Assembly (NCBI RefSeq): GCF_000154445.1
Contig: NZ_DS499566.1
Origin: Intestinibacter bartlettii
GTDB lineage: Bacteria > Bacillota > Clostridia > Peptostreptococcales > Peptostreptococcaceae
Reading direction: 5' to 3' (one strand)
DNA: 64,000 bases
In this document: piece after piece, positions 8,712 through 18,164 of the stretch
Numbering within the stretch: position 1 is the stretch's first letter
Layout of the letters: each line of letters starts with the position of its first letter
Program-made: the position numbers and the translations under genes
Notes under the pieces: model-generated
Told to the model about the DNA's origin: nothing
The model's input: only the letters and a program-made list of their open reading frames with translations
Database searches by the model: none

Positions 8712-11700
8712 TTATAACCCTGCTATACATTGAAGTGTAACCTGTTCCATAACTCCTTCAACTGCTTTTTCACTTTTATTTGGTGGATAATCATATTTTT
8801 TAAGTAATTTTTTAATTTTCATCCTCATCTTAGCCTGAGCTTGTTTTCTTTCATGCCAAGCAGGGCATAAATTTTCTTTAACTGTTTTACTTAAATCTTT
8901 GGCTATTTTTATAAGTATATCATCTTCCATAGTCGCTATAACCTCTGGATCAGATGTAAGTACATCGAAAAATGCCTTTTCTTCATATGTTAAGTCCATT
9001 GCATCTCCACTTTCTATAGCTTTTAATAATTCTTCTTTAAATTCAACCAAAGCTTCTAATACTTCATATACATCTTTTTCATCGTGACGATTATTATATT
9101 TTTCTATTATACGTTCTAGCTTTTCACTAAAAGTTCTGCTTACGACTATATTTTTCTTTTTAATTTGCTCAACTTTATCTCTCATAGCCCTCATCAAAAT
9201 ATTAGCTGCTATATTTTTTTGAGGCATCATTTTAAGCTTCATCATATTTTCATCGTCCAATAAGTCAAAAGTCTCACCACTTCCGGCCTTAGTTAAGACT
9301 ATTACCTCATCTCCTATAATAGCTTCTTCTAACATTTTTGCTATTCTTTCATTTATTTCTTTTAAATCAGGCACGCCTTTTTTAGTAGTTTTCATAATAA
9401 ATGATCTAATAGCTATAAAGAAAGATATCTCATCTTTTATTCTTTTAGTTAAAAGTGAAGAGCATATTTTATAAACATCTTTTAACTTTTTAGTTTGCTC
9501 CATAAATAGATTTTTTCTATTTTCATCAAATTGAACAAACTCAGCTCCATTTCTTATTAAATCATATCTTAATTTATCACTATCTCCAAAGAATCCTTCA
9601 TAATCAAAGTTATGGAACTCATTCCTAAGTATTTCTAATATATCTAAAGTTATATCCTTAGCTTCACTATTTTCTTGTATTTTATCTTGGTCTCTATTTG
9701 AATAAGTTTTAAGCGCTTCGAATAACTCTTTTTTAATACCTATATAATCCACAACTAGACCGCCACTTTTGCCTGGAAATACACGATTTACACGAGCAAT
9801 AGCCTGCATCAAGTTATGTTCTTTCATAGGCTTGTCTATATACATAGTATCAAGTGCTGGAACATCAAACCCAGTAAGCCACATATCTACTACTATAACA
9901 ATCTTAAACTCACTGTCTAAATCTCTAAATTCTTCTTCCCTTTTCTTTTGTTCCTTTTTTGTACCAACAAGCTTAGCTAGCTCTTGTGAGTCACTGTTAT
10001 TAGTAGACATGACCATTTTTACTTTATTTTTATAATCAGGTCTTTGTTTTAAAATTTCTTTATACATCATATATGCAGAAATTCTCGAATAAGCAACTAT
10101 CATAGCCTTTCCTGCAACTTGATTTTTTCTCTCTTCATAATGAGCTATTATATCACTCACAACCTCTTTAATTCTATCCTCATTACAAATTATCTGCTCC
10201 ATCTTTGACATTTGCTTTTGACTTTGATCTATAATATAACTTTCAACATCTTCTTTAACCTGCATATCGTAGTATTCTTGGTCTATTAAATTCATATAAT
10301 ATTTATCTAATTTAACTTTCGCAATTCTTGATTCATAATAAATCTTTACTGTTGCTCCATCTTCCACAGCTTGAGTCATATCATATACATCTATTAAATC
10401 ACCAAATACAGAATATGTAGATTTATCTGTATTATCTATAGGAGTTCCTGTAAAAGCTATATAAGTAGCATTTGGTAAGGATTCTCTAAGATATTTTGCA
10501 TAGCCGTATTTTATCTCACCAGTATTTATATCAAGCTTTCCATCTAAATTGTATTGAGTACGGTGAGCTTCATCTACCATTACAATAATATTTTTTCTAT
10601 CACTTAAAAGTCCTGTTTCTTCTTCAAATTTTTGTATAGTAGAAAAAACAACTCCTCCTGTTTTTCTTCCTTCTAAAAAAGTTTTCACATCTAACCTAGA
10701 ATCACACTTTATAGGTTCTTGTCTTAAAAATTCACTTGCAGAGCAGAATGTAGAATAAAGCTGATCATCCAAATCATTTCTATCCGTAATAACTAAAATC
10801 GTTGGATTGTTAAGGTCTTTATTTTTAATAAGATTTCCTGCTAAAAATGTCATAGAAAAACTTTTCCCACTTCCCTGAGTATGCCAAACAACACCAGCTC
10901 TACCATCACTATGTACAGCCTTAATAACAGAATTTATAGCCTTTTTCATTCCATAGTACTGATGATATTGGGCTAGTATTTTTCCCTTTGGAACAAATAA
11001 TATGAAGTTTTTTATAATATCTAAAAATCTCTCTTTGTCAAACATACCATAAAGTAGAGTATCTAAGTTTTTATAATCAACAGTAGGTTCACTTATAACA
11101 TCATCATCTATATTGATTTTCCTCCAATCCATAAATCTATTAAATGGAGCTGTAATAGTGCCAGCTTTAGTATGTACGCCATCACTTATTATTAAAAAAG
11201 CATTATAGTAAAACAAAGATGGTATATGAACTTCTTTATAATTCATAAGCTGATTATATGCATCCTCAATAGTAACCTCCTCACGAGATGTACTCTTAAG
11301 CTCCATACAAACAAGCGGCATTCCATTTACATAAACTATAACATCAGGTATTTTTTTAATATCATCCTCAATAATTTCTAGCTGATTTACTACTAGAAAT
11401 GTGTTGTTTTGTATATTATCATAATCTATAAGTTTAACTGTGTGGTATACAGTTTTACCATCTATAAAATCAGATATTTCGATACCTTCTGTTAAGTATT
11501 TATGAAATAACTTGTTGTTTGTAAATACATCTTTTGTTTCAAAATTTTGTATTCTCTTTATCGCATATTCTATCGTAGTTTGTGGTATTTCTTTGTTTAT
11601 TTTAATAAGATTTTCTTTTAAGTTTTTAAGTAGAAGTACTTCTTTATTGTCCCTCGTTAGGTTACTTCCATGTATATAGTCGTAGTTTAGTTCTTTTAGG

Positions 11701-11741
11701 TACTGTATAACTACGGTTTCAAATGATTGTTCTGTAAACAT
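8712..11741 (-). CDS. hsdR: Type I restriction enzyme, R (endonuclease/translocase) subunit
   Basis: A 1009-residue subunit that cleaves and pumps unmodified DNA. In order: a nuclease domain with Asp in IPDVIVYVNG and ExK in CMELKS (near residue 144), Walker A TQGSGKS (near 287), DEAH box MVDEAHRTQY (near 389), GTP-containing motif III, the late helicase motif QAIARVNR (near 647), and a helical C-terminal assembly region. It appears intact. It lies about 3 kb downstream of hsdS, behind unrelated genes and a strong terminator. Its activity depends on HsdM, and that gene is frameshifted here, so the system is probably silent unless the frame is restored. Confidence 0.96.
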   Translation of the reverse strand: MFTEQSFETVVIQYLKELNYDYIHGSNLTRDNKEVLLLKNLKENLIKINKEIPQTTIEYAIKRIQNFETKDVFTNNKLFHKYLTEGIEISDFIDGKTVYHTVKLIDYDNIQNNTFLVVNQLEIIEDDIKKIPDVIVYVNGMPLVCMELKSTSREEVTIEDAYNQLMNYKEVHIPSLFYYNAFLIISDGVHTKAGTITAPFNRFMDWRKINIDDDVISEPTVDYKNLDTLLYGMFDKERFLDIIKNFILFVPKGKILAQYHQYYGMKKAINSVIKAVHSDGRAGVVWHTQGSGKSFSMTFLAGNLIKNKDLNNPTILVITDRNDLDDQLYSTFCSASEFLRQEPIKCDSRLDVKTFLEGRKTGGVVFSTIQKFEEETGLLSDRKNIIVMVDEAHRTQYNLDGKLDINTGEIKYGYAKYLRESLPNATYIAFTGTPIDNTDKSTYSVFGDLIDVYDMTQAVEDGATVKIYYESRIAKVKLDKYYMNLIDQEYYDMQVKEDVESYIIDQSQKQMSKMEQIICNEDRIKEVVSDIIAHYEERKNQVAGKAMIVAYSRISAYMMYKEILKQRPDYKNKVKMVMSTNNSDSQELAKLVGTKKEQKKREEEFRDLDSEFKIVIVVDMWLTGFDVPALDTMYIDKPMKEHNLMQAIARVNRVFPGKSGGLVVDYIGIKKELFEALKTYSNRDQDKIQENSEAKDITLDILEILRNEFHNFDYEGFFGDSDKLRYDLIRNGAEFVQFDENRKNLFMEQTKKLKDVYKICSSLLTKRIKDEISFFIAIRSFIMKTTKKGVPDLKEINERIAKMLEEAIIGDEVIVLTKAGSGETFDLLDDENMMKLKMMPQKNIAANILMRAMRDKVEQIKKKNIVVSRTFSEKLERIIEKYNNRHDEKDVYEVLEALVEFKEELLKAIESGDAMDLTYEEKAFFDVLTSDPEVIATMEDDILIKIAKDLSKTVKENLCPAWHERKQAQAKMRMKIKKLLKKYDYPPNKSEKAVEGVMEQVTLQCIAGL

Positions 11742-11795
11742 AATCTTCTCCCCTATTGTAGTTTATACTTTGATTATACATAGGTTTTGGGTAAA

Positions 11796-11828
11796 ATAAA
11801 AGCTAGTCATTCAATGACTAGCTTTTAT
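11796..11828. terminator. Terminator isolating hsdR from upstream genes
   Basis: A perfect 15-bp inverted repeat, ATAAAAGCTAGTCAT with its complement around a 3-base loop, lies 55 bases upstream of hsdR. It should stop leftward transcription from the genes before it. A TATAAT box on the minus strand at 11773-11778 could restart transcription for hsdR alone, but no good -35 box is seen. Confidence 0.85.
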
Positions 11829-11947
11829 TATGTATTAATATACTCTAATATTCAATGTTTTTGTCCAAATTGAAAAGAAAATAAGTTTGTAATATTAATC
11901 ATTCAATAATATTTTTTAATTTAAAATAATAATTTAAGTTTCATATC

Positions 11948-12443
11948 TTATTGTTTTCCGCATATAGGATTTAATTCGTTTCTTAATTTTGATTCAATAT
12001 TTATAACACACCAATAATATTTATCATCTATTAAATCAGATAATCCCATAAATTTAATTCTATAACTACAATTTCCAAAAAAATTCATTTTCTATACAAT
12101 TTAACTTTAAACCATAAGTTTCACAATCACTCGGTCCATTAAAATGTTCTTCCAGTCTATCTCCAAATTTCATAGATTTTCCCAAATAAAAAGATATTCA
12201 TTTATTTTTTAAATCATTTTTATTATATTTAGGTTGTTTATTTTTTTCAATCTTAGGTATTTTTATTCTCTTCTGGTCATCCCATTCTTTAACTAATTTT
12301 TCAAATATAGCTTTTTTACTTGTTAAATTATCTAATTGACCATTAAATCTAATTTGTAAATAATATATACCGCCCTTATTTTCATAAGATTTAAAATTAT
12401 TTACATTTAAGTTTTGTAAATTAAATTCAATTATTATCTTCAT
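11948..12443 (-). pseudogene. Broken GIY-YIG-like protein gene (one stop, one frameshift)
   Basis: The intact first part encodes 81 residues with GGIYYL near residue 25 and then meets TGA at 12198-12200. Reading on in the same frame gives FYLGKSMKFGDRLEEH, a typical second half of a GIY-YIG motif, then GPSDCETYGLKL. A run of seven A's on the plus strand (12077-12083) shifts the frame. Removing one base restores a sensible tail ending NPICGKQ at 11948. So a gene of about 160 codons carries a nonsense mutation and a homopolymer slip. The family assignment is from motif shape only. The 81-residue fragment may still be translated. Confidence 0.65.
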
Positions 12444-12540
12444 TTTTTAAATATTTTTTATATTTTTCTACTCTTTTATTTAAAATATCATCTAATTTAT
12501 CTAATTGTCCTATTAGATTATCATCTTCTAGAATTCTCAT
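12427..12540 (-). CDS. Possible small protein, 37 residues
   Basis: ATG at 12540 opens a 37-codon frame rich in Leu, Asp and Lys that could form one amphipathic helix. It overlaps the start of the GIY-YIG-like pseudogene by 17 bases and follows a TAA six bases upstream. It may be a real small gene coupled to its neighbour, or a remnant of a larger one. There is no strong ribosome-binding site. Confidence 0.35.
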   Translation of the reverse strand: MRILEDDNLIGQLDKLDDILNKRVEKYKKYLKNEDNN

Positions 12541-12545
12541 TTTTA

Positions 12546-12683
12546 TTAACCCCATTGTATATTATTTTCTTCAGCCACTAGCTCTATTATTTCTTTAGAC
12601 TTTGGAACTCTATTAAGAAATTCATTAAATTATTTCTTCATTAACGTAGGCTGATTATATATATATCCATTTTTACATATATT
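12546..12683 (-). pseudogene. Gene remnant, C-terminal fragment, family unknown
   Basis: A 45-codon minus-strand frame reads as plausible protein (QPTLMKK, then FNEFLNRVPKSKEIIELV and a terminal NNIQWG) but is interrupted by TAA at 12630-12632 and has no start or ribosome-binding site. It looks like the tail of a degraded gene in the restriction locus. I do not recognise its family. Confidence 0.4.
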
Positions 12684-12693
12684 TTAATGCTAT

Positions 12694-13767
12694 TTAATTA
12701 AATCTACTTATATATCTTGTAAATACCCATCCTATAATGACTACTGTTTCATCTTCATTTTTATATTCTACTTTTGTCCAATTTTTCTGCTTCTTAATAA
12801 TTTTAACAATTGAACCTCTATTTAGGTTATATATAGATCTTGACTTAATTGAATTACTAACTCTTATATTCAAGTTATCACAGTCTACAAATCTATAGGT
12901 ATTTAGTAAATATTTTTTATCAGCTTCTTTATTATTATTTAACTCCTTTGATATATCCCTTTTGATATTTTTATTAAGTGACTGATTATCCATAGAATAG
13001 TTTTCGATTATTGATTGTGATATACTTATAAATGATTTATGGGCATTTTCACTGAATTCTTCTACTGGATTAATCATTGTTGGTAATATAATAGTCGTTA
13101 TAATAAGAAACATCATAGGATGTCCACTAAAATACTTTTCTATCTTTTCATATATACCATATAATTTTACCAATACATTATAAAACCTTTCCATAACAGA
13201 TAGTGAATCATCCTGAAGTATGTTATCAACATCATTTACATATTGCACTACTGTATCACTATTAACTGGTTGTATGTAGTCATCATCTAAGTCGTTATAA
13301 CTATCTATTGATTCATTGTATAAATTTATAAATTCAGGTATTCTATTTAATGTTTCTTGTATTGATAATGAATATGTATTTCTTATTATTTGCATATTAT
13401 TTACTAATTCTTGCATTGATGCTAAATTTACTTTTCTCATAGCTTCAAGATTCTTTGCTAGTTCTTGCATTGGTGCTAAATTCACTCTTCTCATAACTTC
13501 AAGATTCTTTGCTAATTCCTGCATTGGTGCTAAATTTACTTTTTTCATAGCTTCAAGATTCTTTGCTAATTCCTGCATTGGTGCTAAATTTACTTTTTTC
13601 ATAGCTTCAAGATTCTTTGCTAATTCCTGCATTGGTGCTAAATTCACTTTTCTCATAGCTTCAAGGCTCTTTGCTAATTCCTGCATTGGTGCTAAATTTA
13701 CCTGTCTATTAATCTCTATATTCTTAATTAGTTCTTTTGTTTCACTACTTATTTGCACTAATTCCAA
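12694..13767 (-). CDS. Tandem-repeat protein with membrane segment and C-terminal SH3-like domain
   Basis: A 357-residue protein of unknown function. Residues 23-130 are six tandem copies of an 18-residue unit (consensus VNLAPMQELAKNLEAMKK), and residues 5-22 look like a decayed extra copy. A helical linker follows, then a hydrophobic segment (MMFLIITTIILPTMI, about residues 219-233), a polar stretch, and a C-terminal bacterial SH3-like domain (NLNIRVSNS, VKIIKKQKNWTKV, GWVFTRYI). The start is TTG at 13767 behind GAGAGGGGG. It lies between hsdS and hsdR on the same strand as the restriction genes. The layout suggests a membrane-anchored sensor or scaffold, but that is inference. Confidence 0.8.
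   Translation of the reverse strand: MELVQISSETKELIKNIEINRQVNLAPMQELAKSLEAMRKVNLAPMQELAKNLEAMKKVNLAPMQELAKNLEAMKKVNLAPMQELAKNLEVMRRVNLAPMQELAKNLEAMRKVNLASMQELVNNMQIIRNTYSLSIQETLNRIPEFINLYNESIDSYNDLDDDYIQPVNSDTVVQYVNDVDNILQDDSLSVMERFYNVLVKLYGIYEKIEKYFSGHPMMFLIITTIILPTMINPVEEFSENAHKSFISISQSIIENYSMDNQSLNKNIKRDISKELNNNKEADKKYLLNTYRFVDCDNLNIRVSNSIKSRSIYNLNRGSIVKIIKKQKNWTKVEYKNEDETVVIIGWVFTRYISRFN
13378..13701 (-). repeat. Six tandem 54-bp coding repeats
   Basis: Six contiguous 54-bp units, in frame, encode the 18-residue repeats of the SH3-like protein. The third and fourth units are nearly identical in DNA, which points to recent duplication and possible copy-number change by slippage. The unit nearest the 3' end is the most diverged. 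Confidence 0.92.
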
Positions 13768-13918
13768 AATCAGAACCCCCTCTCGATATCTTATAAAGTA
13801 TAAACTTTTGATTAAATTTACTATACTTAAATCAACATATTATCTTATCTATACATATTAAGTTTTGGATATAAATTGTCAAAAATATCTCCCACCTAAT
13901 GATTCCACGGCTACTCAT

Positions 13919-14758
13919 CTACTTTACTTTGCCTTTTATTTCTTTAATTTTATTTGTGATTGATGTTTTATAATTATTTTCTAATATGCATAAAAGCATT
14001 ACTTGATATGTTTCATCATACCAATCTTCTAATTCCTCATTAGCTATATTAAGTAGATATTCTTTTTTATTCTTTCCTTCTAAATTATTGTGCCTTATAT
14101 TTATATTATTAGCTAGGTAACCAAAATCCGAAAATAAACTCTTATTAAGGTTATCTCTAAATCCTTCAACTTTATCAGCTAAAGCTTTTAATATATTTCT
14201 TTTTTTATCTAAATCACCTTTTAGTAAATAATGATTATATTCTATAACTTTAAATGCTAATTCTTCTTCAACAATATCTGCTACAGCAAATGCCGCTGAA
14301 TCTCTTTCTACTAATATAACTTTTTCTTCTTTATCAAAATATATATATTCATAATTTAGATTACTCAATAGTATTTCTATATTTTTTATTAATCTAGGAT
14401 ATGGTTTTGTAAAAAATGCTTCATTATGAACTATACAAATAGATCTCTGGCATATATTTATAATATTTAGTACATATTCCAAAAATACTAATGTATCTTC
14501 AATTGAAATACCATATCCTCTAGTACAAAACTTTATAGTCTCATTGATTCCTAAACTTTCTTTTAAGTCTTCACAATTAATATAATGATAGCTATTTTTC
14601 CAATTATCAAACTCATATTCATCAACAAATTCCTCTAGAGTCAAACTTTTAGTACCAAGTAAAATCATATCTTCCTCTAATAAATCACTTAATTTCTCAA
14701 CTTCTTTAATATGATCATATTTTTCTTGCATAAGTTCAAATATATTCCTTCTTGTCAT
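13919..14758 (-). CDS. Hypothetical protein in the restriction locus, possible HEPN-like C-terminus
   Basis: A 279-residue soluble protein with no membrane segment. The N-terminal half is acidic and mixed alpha/beta. The C-terminal part is helical and contains NINIRHNN (about residue 217) followed by ELEDWYDETYQ. This arrangement reminds me of helical abortive-infection or HEPN-type proteins, but I cannot assign it to a named family. The ATG follows GGGGGATAAC. It sits 24 bases after hsdS, so it is probably cotranscribed with hsdM-hsdS. A defence-related or regulatory role is plausible from position only. Confidence 0.7.
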   Translation of the reverse strand: MTRRNIFELMQEKYDHIKEVEKLSDLLEEDMILLGTKSLTLEEFVDEYEFDNWKNSYHYINCEDLKESLGINETIKFCTRGYGISIEDTLVFLEYVLNIINICQRSICIVHNEAFFTKPYPRLIKNIEILLSNLNYEYIYFDKEEKVILVERDSAAFAVADIVEEELAFKVIEYNHYLLKGDLDKKRNILKALADKVEGFRDNLNKSLFSDFGYLANNINIRHNNLEGKNKKEYLLNIANEELEDWYDETYQVMLLCILENNYKTSITNKIKEIKGKVK

Positions 14759-14782
14759 AATAGTTATCCCCCCATTTTATTT

Positions 14783-16000
14783 CTAGTTTGTTATTCTTAT
14801 TTCCCCACTCACAAGCTTTGGTAATAATATATCTCGTTGTTGCTTTAATAGCTCACTTTCCATATCATTTTCAACTATCTTATCTATTAATACTCTAGAT
14901 ATATTATTAAACTTTTTAACTATTTCATCTGAATAACACACTTTCAAATCTGTTATGTCAGCTTTTTTCAGATTTAAAAATACACTTCCACTTGCATTAT
15001 TTATTAGATTTTCCATCGAGTTATCAAGGCTATAATAAATAAATTCTCTAAATACTTTATCATTTGGTTCTACAGATGCTACACCTCTTCCAAGTGCATA
15101 CTCTTTATCTGCAAATACTATATTTCCAATAGTTGCTCTAACACCAAATACCATATCGCCTTTTTTACATATTTTCTTAGGTTCAGATGTGAATTTACTT
15201 GGTTTAATTAACTTGCCTTCAAAGTCAGCTGCACCATTTAATAATGGTAAACCTATATTATCTTCATTATAAGTTTTACTACTTGGAGAAACTCCCATAG
15301 TAACTTGAGAAATATCATCTATTTGGGCAATTTCCCATTCTTTAGGAATCATACCAAGTTCACTTTCAACCATCTCTCCACCACTAGATTTATAAGGTTG
15401 ACCATCTTCATTAGGAAACTCAAAATCAATAAACCATCTTTTAAAAATACTCTGAGCCATCTCTTCTAAAGTCTTATTCATCTCATTATTTAACTCAATC
15501 TTATCATCTAAAGAGGATAAAATATTAGCTATTTTTTCTTGTTCTTCTATATTTGGTAATGGAAATTTAAATTTCCTCATCTGCTTTAGCCCTAAATTTT
15601 TAATTGTTGTACCAGTAGAATAATTGTGTATATAGTGCTTAAATATGTCACTTAATAGTATATATTTTATATATTTTTTATTAACATCTTTCTTTACATT
15701 AAAGTAGCATGCACTTTTTCCTAATATTATATCCTCTCCACCATATTCTGCAACTTTACCTAAAGTTCCATTTATTGATACCAATAGTGTTCTGTCATTC
15801 AAATCTTTTTTATACTTTAAGTATTGTTCAAGCCCAACTCTTTTAGTTTTTTCATTTACTATTATTTTTCCATCAAGATTATTTCCATTAATAAAATAAT
15901 ATTCTCCATCATCACTATACTTAGGAGTACCATGTAACCCATCACCTAGTATGTCTACTACTTCTTCAAGCTTTACAGTCTTCCAATCACTACAACTCAT
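14783..16000 (-). CDS. hsdS: Type I restriction enzyme, S (specificity) subunit
   Basis: A 405-residue subunit that chooses the DNA target for HsdM and HsdR. It has two target-recognition domains (about residues 5-150 and 220-370). Each is followed by a conserved helical spacer: the first includes EEQEKIANILSSLDDKIE and FKRWFIDFEFP, the second ends with QQRDILLPKLVSGEIRI. The ATG at 16000 is chosen because GGAGGA lies 8 bases upstream; it overlaps the hsdM end by 11 bases. The target sequence cannot be predicted by eye. Confidence 0.94.
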   Translation of the reverse strand: MSCSDWKTVKLEEVVDILGDGLHGTPKYSDDGEYYFINGNNLDGKIIVNEKTKRVGLEQYLKYKKDLNDRTLLVSINGTLGKVAEYGGEDIILGKSACYFNVKKDVNKKYIKYILLSDIFKHYIHNYSTGTTIKNLGLKQMRKFKFPLPNIEEQEKIANILSSLDDKIELNNEMNKTLEEMAQSIFKRWFIDFEFPNEDGQPYKSSGGEMVESELGMIPKEWEIAQIDDISQVTMGVSPSSKTYNEDNIGLPLLNGAADFEGKLIKPSKFTSEPKKICKKGDMVFGVRATIGNIVFADKEYALGRGVASVEPNDKVFREFIYYSLDNSMENLINNASGSVFLNLKKADITDLKVCYSDEIVKKFNNISRVLIDKIVENDMESELLKQQRDILLPKLVSGEIRITN

Positions 16001-17482
16001 ATCCAATTCCTCCAAGTTGCTTTCTTATCTCATCTTCCAACTCTCTACTTCTAGCAAACTGCTCAGATAAAGTCTTAGTAAGTCTTTCCATCTTCTCCTC
16101 AAAAGGCTCACCATCATCTTCAACATCCTCAATACCCACATATCTACCAGGAGTTAAAATATAATCATTCTCCTTAATCTCATCCATATTAGCCACTTTA
16201 CAGAATCCTTTTACATCCTCATAGCCTTCTTCCTTTTGCCAGCTAATATAAGTATCAGCAATCTTTTTAATATCCTCATCACTAAGCTCTCTAAGTCTTC
16301 TATTTACCATATCACCCATTTTACGAGCATCTATAAATAAAGTCTGACCTTTGTGCTTTTTATCCCTATTAAAGAACCATATACAAACAGGAATACCAGT
16401 AGTATAGAATAACTTATCAGGAAGAGCCACTATACAATCAACTAAATCATTATTTAAAATAGTCTTTCTAATCTTACCCTCATTAGAAGTATTAGAAGAC
16501 AGAGAACCATTAGCAAGAACTACTCCAGCTTTCCCCTTTTGACTAAGTTTATCTAACATATGTTCTATCCAACCATAGTTAGCATTACCAGCAGGTGGCG
16601 TTCCCCATTTCCATCTTGGATCATCTAATAATAACGGTTGTCCCCAATCGCTTTGATTAAATGGTGGATTAGCCAATATAAAATCAGCTTTTAAGTTTTT
16701 ATGTAAATCTTCATGGAAAGTATCAGCATTTTTACTTCCTAAATTATTTTCTATCCCTCTGATAGCCATGTTCATTTTAGCCAGTTTCCAAGTAGTTGGA
16801 TTTGACTCTTGACCATATACACTTATATCAAAGGCATTTCCACTATGTTCTTCAACGAATTTTAATGATTGCACAAACATACCACCACTTCCACAAGCAG
16901 GGTCATATACATATCCTTTGAATGGCTCTATCATTTCTACCATCAGCTTAACTATTGATTTAGGTGTATAGAACTCTCCTCCACCTTTACCTTCATTGGC
17001 TGCAAATTTTCCTAAGAAGTACTCATAAACTCTTCCCAGTACATCTTTTTCTTTTCCTATACTTCCACCTACATTTATATTAGTGAATAAATCGATTATT
17101 TCACCTAATATTCTTTTATCTAGCTCTGGTCTAGAATAATTTTTAGGAAGTACTCCTCTTAGAGAATCATTGTCTTTTTCTATTAAATCTAGGGCATTGT
17201 CTACTATTTGTCCTATTTCTGCTTGTTTTGAGTGTTTTGCTATATAATCCCAACGTGCATTTCAGGCACCCAGAATACTCCTTCTGCCATATATGCATCT
17301 ATATCTTCTGCAAACTCTTCATCTTCTTCCATTAACTCTTTGTGTTTTTCCATAAATGTATCTGAAACGTATTTTAAAAATATTAGTCCAAGTACTATAT
17401 GCTTATATTCGGCTGCATCCATATTGTTTCTAAGTTTGTCAGCACTTGCCCATAACTTTTCTTCAAATCCTATTGTTGCCAT
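15990..17482 (-). pseudogene. hsdM: Type I DNA methyltransferase M subunit, frameshifted
   Basis: The adenine methylase of the restriction system, split by one missing base. The first frame (from ATG 17482) encodes the HsdM N-terminal domain and ends at a false stop near 17240. At 17258 the plus strand reads TGCAT where TGCCAT would keep the frame. Reading on after that point gives an uninterrupted RWDYIAKHSKQ to the end at 15990, including DPACGSGGMF (SAM site) and NPPF (catalytic). Together they would make about 498 residues, the usual length. No homopolymer is involved. It is either a real loss of function or a sequencing error. An internal ATG at 16943 could start a fragment lacking the N-terminal domain. 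Confidence 0.9.
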
Positions 17483-17602
17483 ATTTATATTTCCTTTCTT
17501 TGTTTACTATAATTTATTATATCATTTTACCATAAAAATAAATATTTATCCAAATATAATGACACAAATAAATGTATAATATTTTTAAAAGGAGCTGTTA
17601 AA

Positions 17603-18109
17603 ATGAAAATAATAAATAATCAGAAAACTTTATTATATAAATTAGAAGAAGAAAAAAATATAAAAGAAATCCACAAAATATTAAAAACTAATACTTCTGA
17701 TAGTAGATTATCATGGTTTAATGTTGGTGAATATAAATCAAAACCAAATATGGTTGGAGATTTACAAACAACTTCTCCCAATCAAGTTTCGGCTGAAATA
17801 AAAAAACTTTTAACTTAGTATAACAAAAAAACAAATATTAATGTTAATGATATCATTGAATTTCATTATAAATTTGAACAAATCCATCCATTCCAAGATG
17901 GTAATGGACGTGTTGGTAGGCTTATTATTTTTAAGGAATGTTTAAAACATAATATAGTTCCATTTATTATAGATGAAACTCATAAATTTTACTATTATAG
18001 AGGATTAAGGGAATTTGAAAATGAGCTTGGATATTTAACAGATACATGTCTATCTGCACAAGATAATTATAAGGCATTGTTAAAATATTTTGGATATGAG
18101 TATAATTAA
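17603..18109 (+). pseudogene. Fic-domain protein gene, truncated and interrupted
   Basis: Fic enzymes transfer AMP or related groups to protein side chains. The catalytic motif HPFQDGNGRVGR is intact, and the upstream KPNMVGDLQTTSP matches the usual flap region. However, an in-frame TAG at 17816-17818 splits the gene (71 codons before, 96 after), and the usual N-terminal helices, roughly 80-100 residues, are missing. GGAGCTG precedes the ATG, and a TATAAT box is seen at 17575-17580. It is divergent from hsdM. It is probably a dead toxin or defence gene. Confidence 0.88.
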
Positions 18110-18116
18110 TAATACA

Positions 18117-18160
18117 AAAAAAGTGTTGCTAAATAGTACTAGCCTATTTTGCAACACTTT
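18117..18160. terminator. Bidirectional terminator between fic remnant and folate operon
   Basis: A long stem, AAAGTGTTGC and AAATAG pairing with CTATTT and GCAACACTTT (one mismatch), flanked by A- and T-runs. It can end the leftward folate operon and the rightward fic transcript. Confidence 0.85.
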
Positions 18161-18164
18161 CTAC

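Noticed and set aside
13378..13701. Regular 54-bp repeats that might suggest a CRISPR array
   Set aside because: Repeats are contiguous without unique spacers, remain in frame and encode an 18-residue unit.
13316..13861. Plus-strand frame with six near-identical units opposite the repeat protein
   Set aside because: It is the antisense reading of the 54-bp coding repeats. It is Cys/Phe rich and has no ribosome-binding site.
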